Below are positions 59,656 to 64,000 of a stretch of DNA of 64,000 bases, piece by piece (position 1 is the first letter of the stretch; every line of letters begins with the position of its first letter). The stretch is from Streptomyces sp. NBC_00358. GTDB lineage: Bacteria; Actinomycetota; Actinomycetes; Streptomycetales; Streptomycetaceae. The position numbers and the translations under genes are program-made. The notes beneath the pieces are model-generated. The model had not been told where the DNA came from. It made no database searches and was given only the letters and a program-made list of their open reading frames with translations. The stretch lies in the NCBI RefSeq assembly GCF_036099295.1, contig NZ_CP107976.1, positions 7,874,001 to 7,938,000 on the forward strand, in the 5' to 3' direction.

Positions 59656-60153
59656 CTACTGGCCGAACGCCGACTCTCCGGCCGAGTGCTCAGCCAGGCG
59701 GTCGAGAAACACGGTCTGCGCCTTGACTAGCAGAGTCCGGGCCCGCTCCGGGGCCATCCACTCCACCCGGTCCAGTTCGGGGAACTCCTGCCGCTGTCCC
59801 GACCTCGGCGGCCATTCCATCGTGAACGTGCCGGGAACCATGGCCGCCGGATCGAGCTCCGCCTCGATCGCCCAGGCCGTGACGACCTTGCCGTTCGTCT
59901 GCGTGACCTCACCGAGTGCGACCGCCTCCCCGTCCGGCGGTGGCAGGCCGAGCTCCTCGCGGAACTCGCGGCGGGCCGCGTCCCAGGCCGTCTCGTCGGG
60001 CCCGTACTCGCCCTTGGGAAGGGTCCAGGCCCCGGCGTCCCGCCGAGCGTAGAACGGGCCGCCCATATGGCCGATCAATACCTCCAGACCGTTGCCGGTG
60101 TGCCGGAACAACAGCAGTCCCGCGCTCCGCTTTCCGTGCTGTCCTTCGCTCAT
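59656..60153 (-). CDS. NUDIX hydrolase
   Basis: This 165-residue protein has a complete NUDIX box, GEYGPDETAWDAARREF followed by REELGL (about 47-69), and an N-terminal AGLLLFRHTGNGLEVLIGH strand pair. Such enzymes cleave nucleoside diphosphate-X compounds. The ATG at 60153 overlaps the DNA ligase stop by four bases (ATGA), so the two are translated together, as in many actinobacteria, hinting at a role with ligase adenylates or damaged nucleotides. Confidence 0.88.
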   Translation of the reverse strand: MSEGQHGKRSAGLLLFRHTGNGLEVLIGHMGGPFYARRDAGAWTLPKGEYGPDETAWDAARREFREELGLPPPDGEAVALGEVTQTNGKVVTAWAIEAELDPAAMVPGTFTMEWPPRSGQRQEFPELDRVEWMAPERARTLLVKAQTVFLDRLAEHSAGESAFGQ

Positions 60154-61688
60154 CGCGTCACCTCCGGGTGGGCGGCCAGCAGGGCGTCGACGGTGTCGGC
60201 CTCGGCCGGCGCCTTGTCCTCGCGATAGCGCACGACCCGTGCGAAGCGAAGGGTGACGCCGGCCGGGTAGCGGGTCGACCTCTGCAGACCGTCGTAGGCG
60301 ATCTCGACGACGAGTTCGGGCCGTACGGTCACCACGTGACCGTCGTCCTCGACGGCGAGCTCCCGGAGCCGCTCGGTCTGCCAGGTGAGCATCGCGTCGG
60401 TCATGCCCTTGAACGTCTTGCCGAGCATGGCGAAGGACCCGTCGGAGGCGCGGGCGCCCAGATGCAGATTGGAGAGCTTGCCGGTTCGGCGCCCGTGACC
60501 CCATTCGGCCGCGAGGACCACCAGGTCGAGTGTGTGCACGGGTTTGACCTTGAGCCAGGCGGCACCGCGCCGGCCGGCGCTGTAGGGGGCGTCGAGGGCC
60601 TTCACCACGACGCCCTCGTGCCCCCGGGCCAGGGCGTCGGCGAGGAACGCCTCGGCCTCGCCCGCGTCCTCGGGCCCCGCCACCAGGGTCCGTCGCACCC
60701 GCATCGGCTCGGGCACCAGCCGCGCCAGCTCCTCGTGCCGCTCGGCGGACGGCAGGTCCAGCAGCTCCCGCCCGTCGACGGAGAGGGCGTCGAAGAAGAC
60801 GGGGGAGACGGGCACCGTCCGCGCCGCCGCGGCCACGTCCACACGGGACCCCACCCGGCCGGCCGTCTCCTGGAAGGAACGCGGCCGCCCCTGTTCGTCC
60901 AGCGCGATCACCTCACCGTCCAGGATGAACCGCTCGCCCGGCAACTCCCGTGCGGCAGCGGTGAGTTCCGGCAGCCGGTCGGTGATGTCGTCGAGCGTGC
61001 GGGTGTACACGCGGACGTCCTCGCCGTCCCGGTGCAACTGGACCCGGATGCCGTCGAGCTTCTCCTCGACCGCGCAGGCGCCGAGCTTGCCGACCGCCTC
61101 GGACACGGAGGCGGCGGTGTGCGCCAGCATCGGCAGCACCGGGCGGCCGACGGTGAGCCGGAAGCCCGCCAGGGCCCCCGGGCCGTCCGCCAGGAGGGCC
61201 CGTGCCACCGCCTGCAGCGAGCCGGCCAGCATCACCGCCCGCCGTACGTCCCCCGCGGGCGCCCCGGTCGCCTCGGCGAGACCCTCGACCGCGACGGCGT
61301 CCAGCGCGCCCTGGCGCACCTCACCGGTGAGCAGCCCGAACAGGAAACGCTGTTCGTCCTCGGTGGCCGCCCCCATCAACTCGCCCACCAGGCGCGCCCG
61401 TTCCGCTTGCGAGCCGGTTCCGGAGACCTTGCCGAGCGCGGTGAGCCGGGCGTCCACCTCGCGCACGGTCAAGGTGGGTTCGGCGGCGGGGGCGACCCGT
61501 TCGCCCAGCACCTTCCAGCCGATGCCGAGCCGGCCCTGGGGCAGCCGGCCGGCGAGATACGGGATCACGACCGGCACGTCGTCCGCGTCCGCGTCGCGGA
61601 ACAGCTCCGCGAGCAGAGCGGTCTTCCGGGACCGCGCCGAGGTGGCGGCGACCTCCTGGGACACCTGGGCGAGCCGGCTCAGCAGCAT
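60150..61688 (-). CDS. ATP-dependent DNA ligase
   Basis: This 512-residue ligase has an N-terminal DNA-binding region (1-200), the adenylation motif with the active Lys in VEEKLDGIRVQLH (near 213), DGEVIALDEQG, HEGVVVKALDAPYSAG, WLKVKP and an OB-fold C-terminus. It is a LigB/LigC-like accessory ligase next to the main NAD-dependent enzyme elsewhere; repair use is likely. The ATG at 61688 is chosen for homology (LLSRLAQVSQEVAATSARS), with no clear ribosome site. Its stop overlaps the NUDIX start. Confidence 0.9.
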   Translation of the reverse strand: MLLSRLAQVSQEVAATSARSRKTALLAELFRDADADDVPVVIPYLAGRLPQGRLGIGWKVLGERVAPAAEPTLTVREVDARLTALGKVSGTGSQAERARLVGELMGAATEDEQRFLFGLLTGEVRQGALDAVAVEGLAEATGAPAGDVRRAVMLAGSLQAVARALLADGPGALAGFRLTVGRPVLPMLAHTAASVSEAVGKLGACAVEEKLDGIRVQLHRDGEDVRVYTRTLDDITDRLPELTAAARELPGERFILDGEVIALDEQGRPRSFQETAGRVGSRVDVAAAARTVPVSPVFFDALSVDGRELLDLPSAERHEELARLVPEPMRVRRTLVAGPEDAGEAEAFLADALARGHEGVVVKALDAPYSAGRRGAAWLKVKPVHTLDLVVLAAEWGHGRRTGKLSNLHLGARASDGSFAMLGKTFKGMTDAMLTWQTERLRELAVEDDGHVVTVRPELVVEIAYDGLQRSTRYPAGVTLRFARVVRYREDKAPAEADTVDALLAAHPEVTR

Positions 61689-61846
61689 GCAGCCATGGTG
61701 CAACGCGGACGCCGGGTTCACACCCGTACGGGCCGAAGGACCGGCTCGGCGCGCCCGTCGGCACCGGTGGCCCGGCCGTCGGCACGACCGTCACCGCGGG
61801 CGCGGTCGTACGGCTGCCGTGGCGGCCCGGGGGCGCGGGCGTCGTC

Positions 61847-61902
61847 CGGCGGCCAGTCGTTCGGGGCTCGCCCGAGGCCGGCCACGGAACGACTGGCCGC
61901 CG
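61847..61902 (-). terminator. 16-base perfect inverted repeat between flavoprotein and ligase genes
   Basis: CGGCGGCCAGTCGTTC (61847-61862) and its exact complement (61887-61902) enclose a 24-base loop, 95 bases past the flavoprotein stop. It probably terminates that transcript. The rest of the 308-base gap 61689-61996 has no gene; the ligase promoter must lie in it. Confidence 0.6.
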
Positions 61903-61996
61903 CCTGGCGGCGAAGCCGTGCCATCGGGCTGAGGGGGGTCGGCCGTGCCCCGGGGCAGCCGCGTCCTGGCGCGCGGTGGGAAGGCCGGCCGTCGCC

Positions 61997-62935
61997 CTAG
62001 CCCCGTGCGACGGCCGCGTCGAGGTCGGTGAACAGGAGTTCGCCGTTGAGCGTGGCCGCCGCCCGGTAACCACCGCTCGCCGCGTTCACCACCTGCTCCG
62101 CGAAACCGGCGGCGTTGCCCGCGGCCCAGACCCCGGGCACGCTCGTCAGCCCGGTCGGGTCGACGACCGGGTAGCCGCCGAACGGCGTCTCCCGCAGCTC
62201 CGCGCCCAGCCGGTCGAGCAGGCCGGTCCGCGGCACCGGGCGCGGTGCCACGAACAGCACCGAGCGGTCGTACACCGTCCCGTCCACGAGCCGCACCCCG
62301 GTGAGCCGGTCGTCGCCCACCACCAGCTCCGCGACCTCGCCCGGCACCACGGCGACCCCGGCGGCGGCGAGCCGGCGCCGGTCCTCGTCGGAGAGCTCGT
62401 CCTCGGCCACCGTGTGCAGGAACAGCGTGACGTCCTTGGACCACTGGCCGACCATCAGCGCCTGGTGCACGCCCATCGGCGTACCGGCCAGCACACCGAA
62501 GGCCTCGTCGCGGACCTCCCAGCCGTGGCAGTACGGGCAGTGCAGCACATCGCGTCCGAAGCGCTCGGCGACGCCCGGCACCGACGGCAGCTCGTCGACC
62601 AGGCCCGTGGTGACGATCAGGCGGCGCGCGTGGACGGTGCGACCGGCCCCGAGGGTGACGTCGAACTCCCCGGCGCCGTCCCGGACCGCGTCCACCACCC
62701 GGTCCCCGACGATCTCCACCCCGTAGCCCTCGACCTCCCGCCGCCCCTTGGCGAGGAACTCGGCGGGCGGCATGCCGTCCCGGGTCAGATAGCCGTGCAG
62801 GTGCGCGGCGGGCGCGTTGCGCGGCTCGCCGGCGTCGACGACCAGCGTGCGGCGCCGCGCCCGGCCGAGTACCAGCGCCGCGGAGAGCCCCGCCGTGCCG
62901 CCGCCGATGACGGCCACTTCGTATGTCCCGGTCAT
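61997..62935 (-). CDS. Thioredoxin-reductase-like FAD/NAD(P)-dependent oxidoreductase
   Basis: This 312-residue flavoprotein has an FAD-binding GGGTAGLSAALVLGRA near the N-terminus, a redox CxxC in LHCPYCHGWEV (near 133) and a C-terminal FAD motif PGVWAAGNAAGFAEQV. No intact GxGxxA NADPH motif is evident in the middle domain (VLAGTPMGVHQALMV), so it resembles the flavin disulfide oxidase-like or ferredoxin-type branch of the thioredoxin reductase family. It is divergent from an XRE-cupin gene that probably regulates it. GGAGGTGGTCACC precedes the ATG at 62935. Confidence 0.85.
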   Translation of the reverse strand: MTGTYEVAVIGGGTAGLSAALVLGRARRRTLVVDAGEPRNAPAAHLHGYLTRDGMPPAEFLAKGRREVEGYGVEIVGDRVVDAVRDGAGEFDVTLGAGRTVHARRLIVTTGLVDELPSVPGVAERFGRDVLHCPYCHGWEVRDEAFGVLAGTPMGVHQALMVGQWSKDVTLFLHTVAEDELSDEDRRRLAAAGVAVVPGEVAELVVGDDRLTGVRLVDGTVYDRSVLFVAPRPVPRTGLLDRLGAELRETPFGGYPVVDPTGLTSVPGVWAAGNAAGFAEQVVNAASGGYRAAATLNGELLFTDLDAAVARG

Positions 62936-62977
62936 GGTGACCACCTCCACGGAGAAGGTCGCCCGGCTCGGGCCGTA

Positions 62978-63006
62978 TTGACAAATGGCTTTGCCGATTC
63001 TGCAAT
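62978..63006 (+). promoter_or_regulatory. TTGACA-N17-TGCAAT promoter, probably leaderless, of the XRE-cupin gene
   Basis: TTGACA at 62978-62983 and TGCAAT at 63001-63006 are spaced by 17 bases, a good sigma-70-type promoter. The -10 ends seven bases before GTG 63013, which supports that codon as a leaderless start. Confidence 0.6.
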
Positions 63007-63012
63007 GAGGGA

Positions 63013-63678
63013 GTGAGCGACGGGATGAGTGACGGGATGAGGGGCGCCCCCGCGGGGGTGAGCGGCGGGGCCGGGCCCAGGGCGACCGGCGACGCGGCGA
63101 CGGACGAGGTCCTCGCCGAGGTGGGTCCGCGGCTGCGCCGGATCAGGAAGGACCGCGGTGCGACGCTGGCCGGGCTGTCCGAGGCGACCGGCATCTCGGT
63201 GAGCACGCTCTCGCGGCTGGAGTCCGGGCTGCGCAAGCCCAGCCTGGAGCTGCTGCTGCCCATCGCGCGGGCCCATCAGGTCCCGCTGGACGAACTGGTC
63301 GGCGCACCGCCCGTCGGTGACCCCCGGGTGCGCGCCGAGCCGATCGTGCGGGGCGGCCGGACGCACTGGCCGCTGACCCGCCAGCCCGGCGGACTCCAGG
63401 CCTACAAGGTGGTCGAACCGCAGCGGACCCCGGAACCGGACCCGCGGACGCACGAGGGCTACGAGTGGCTGTACGTGCTGTCCGGGCGGCTGCGGCTGAT
63501 GCTCGGCGAGCACGACGTGGTGCTGGGGGCGGGGGAGGCGGCGGAGTTCGACACCCGGGTTCCGCACTGGTTCGGGTCGACGGGCGAGGGGCCCGTGGAG
63601 TTCCTGAGCCTGTTCGGGCCGCAGGGGGAGCGGATGCACGTACGGGCGCGGCCCAGGGCGCGGGGCGAGGAGCCGTGA
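63013..63678 (+). CDS. XRE-family regulator with cupin domain
   Basis: This 221-residue protein has an XRE helix-turn-helix (about 35-92, LRRIRKDRGATLAGLSEATG and STLSRLESGLRKPSLE) and a C-terminal cupin (about 125-215, HEGYEWLYVLSGRLRLMLGE, VPHWFGSTGEG) that probably binds a small ligand. It diverges from the thioredoxin-reductase-like gene with a 77-base gap. GTG 63013 is favoured by the promoter spacing; ATG 63025 is an alternative. Confidence 0.87.
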   Translation: MSDGMSDGMRGAPAGVSGGAGPRATGDAATDEVLAEVGPRLRRIRKDRGATLAGLSEATGISVSTLSRLESGLRKPSLELLLPIARAHQVPLDELVGAPPVGDPRVRAEPIVRGGRTHWPLTRQPGGLQAYKVVEPQRTPEPDPRTHEGYEWLYVLSGRLRLMLGEHDVVLGAGEAAEFDTRVPHWFGSTGEGPVEFLSLFGPQGERMHVRARPRARGEEP

Positions 63679-63747
63679 GGGCGGGCGGCGGGACGGCTCG
63701 CGGCGCGCGTGGCGAAGACGACGGACGCCTGCTGTTCCCAGGTGGGC

Positions 63748-63759
63748 AAGCGACCGCTT
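63748..63759. promoter_or_regulatory. AAGCG-N2-CGCTT dyad upstream of the quinone oxidoreductase gene
   Basis: A perfect 5-base inverted repeat, directly followed by TAGTAT at 63759-63764, lies about 50 bases before the start of the last gene. It looks like an operator overlapping a promoter; the regulator is unknown. Confidence 0.45.
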
Positions 63760-63809
63760 AGTATGCGATCGACCCCGGTCAGACGACGGCAGTCCCCTGG
63801 AGGCCCCGC

Positions 63810-64000
63810 ATGCAGGCATGGCAAGTGCACCAGAACGGCGAGCCCGCAGAGGCGATGCGCCTTCAGGAGGTGGATCGGCCGACCCCCGGTGACGGTCAGG
63901 TCCTGCTCAAGGTGCGCGCCGCGAACATCAACTTCCCCGACGCGCTGATGTGCCGCGGCCAGTACCAGGTCAGGCCACCGCTGCCGTTCACGCCCGGGGT
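63810..64000 (+). CDS. NADPH:quinone oxidoreductase-like MDR protein (3'-truncated)
   Basis: The first 63 residues are visible before the window ends: MQAWQVHQNGEPAEAM, then VLLKVRAANINFPDALMCRG and PPLPFTPG. This is the N-terminal GroES-like fold of medium-chain dehydrogenase/reductase proteins of the zeta-crystallin/quinone oxidoreductase group, without the zinc-binding Cys-His pattern at this point. CTGGAGGCCCCGC precedes the ATG at 63810. Everything beyond the N-terminus is outside the window. Confidence 0.82.
   Translation, partial: MQAWQVHQNGEPAEAMRLQEVDRPTPGDGQVLLKVRAANINFPDALMCRGQYQVRPPLPFTPG

Overview
The window is high-GC DNA with actinobacterial gene organisation, most likely from a Streptomyces. 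The reasons are GC-rich third codon positions, GTG and TTG starts, several apparent leaderless promoters, an XRE/DUF397/RsbW-like gene trio, a ureABCFGD operon without ureE, a murT-gatD pair and a c-di-AMP riboswitch in front of an NlpC/P60 gene. I saw no rRNA, tRNA, CRISPR array, transposase or phage gene.

Region 1 (1 to about 21,170) is the right-hand part of a nonribosomal peptide cluster that continues beyond the left edge. It holds a stand-alone adenylation protein (threonine-like pocket), an acyl-CoA-dehydrogenase-like flavoprotein that has Gly where the catalytic Glu should be, and a 3,257-residue NRPS. These are followed by an MFS exporter, a SARP/AfsR-type regulator whose frame appears broken, and an XRE/NB-ARC/TPR regulator. 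The NRPS reads C - (A-domain relic) - T - C N-lobe - degenerate C - A(Thr) - T - C - C C-lobe - A - T. The lone N-lobe and lone C-lobe stop and start at the same hinge, as if a C-A-T-C cassette had been inserted inside one condensation domain. Module 1 has a carrier but no adenylation domain, so the separate A protein may load it in trans. No release domain is present.

Region 2 (21,500 to 29,400) holds bioF, an XRE/DUF397 pair divergent from an RsbW-like ATPase, a divergent LysR/LysE pair, a DUF6328 membrane protein, an NlpC/P60 hydrolase behind a c-di-AMP riboswitch, a second-copy-type ClpP with a small partner, and an orphan Phd/YefM antitoxin.

Region 3 (29,600 to 40,700) is nitrogen metabolism: a GlnR-like box and ureABCFGD, a secreted S33 peptidase, a PlsC acyltransferase, a hypothetical gene flanked by a short direct repeat, then an Lrp regulator with dimethylargininase and ornithine aminotransferase.

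Region 4 (40,750 to 49,600) is signalling. A LytTR response regulator, a DUF485-like protein, a sodium:solute symporter and a LytS-type kinase form one operon. A Ser/Thr kinase is translationally coupled to a PASTA-bearing lipoprotein.

Region 5 (49,700 to 64,000) is housekeeping: CtaG-like protein, 6-phosphofructokinase, MurT-GatD (peptidoglycan lipid II amidation), peptide deformylase, a TetR/acyl-CoA dehydrogenase pair, a TenA-like protein, an aldehyde dehydrogenase, an ATP-dependent DNA ligase with a NUDIX hydrolase, a thioredoxin-reductase-like flavoprotein divergent from an XRE-cupin regulator, and the start of a quinone oxidoreductase cut by the right edge.
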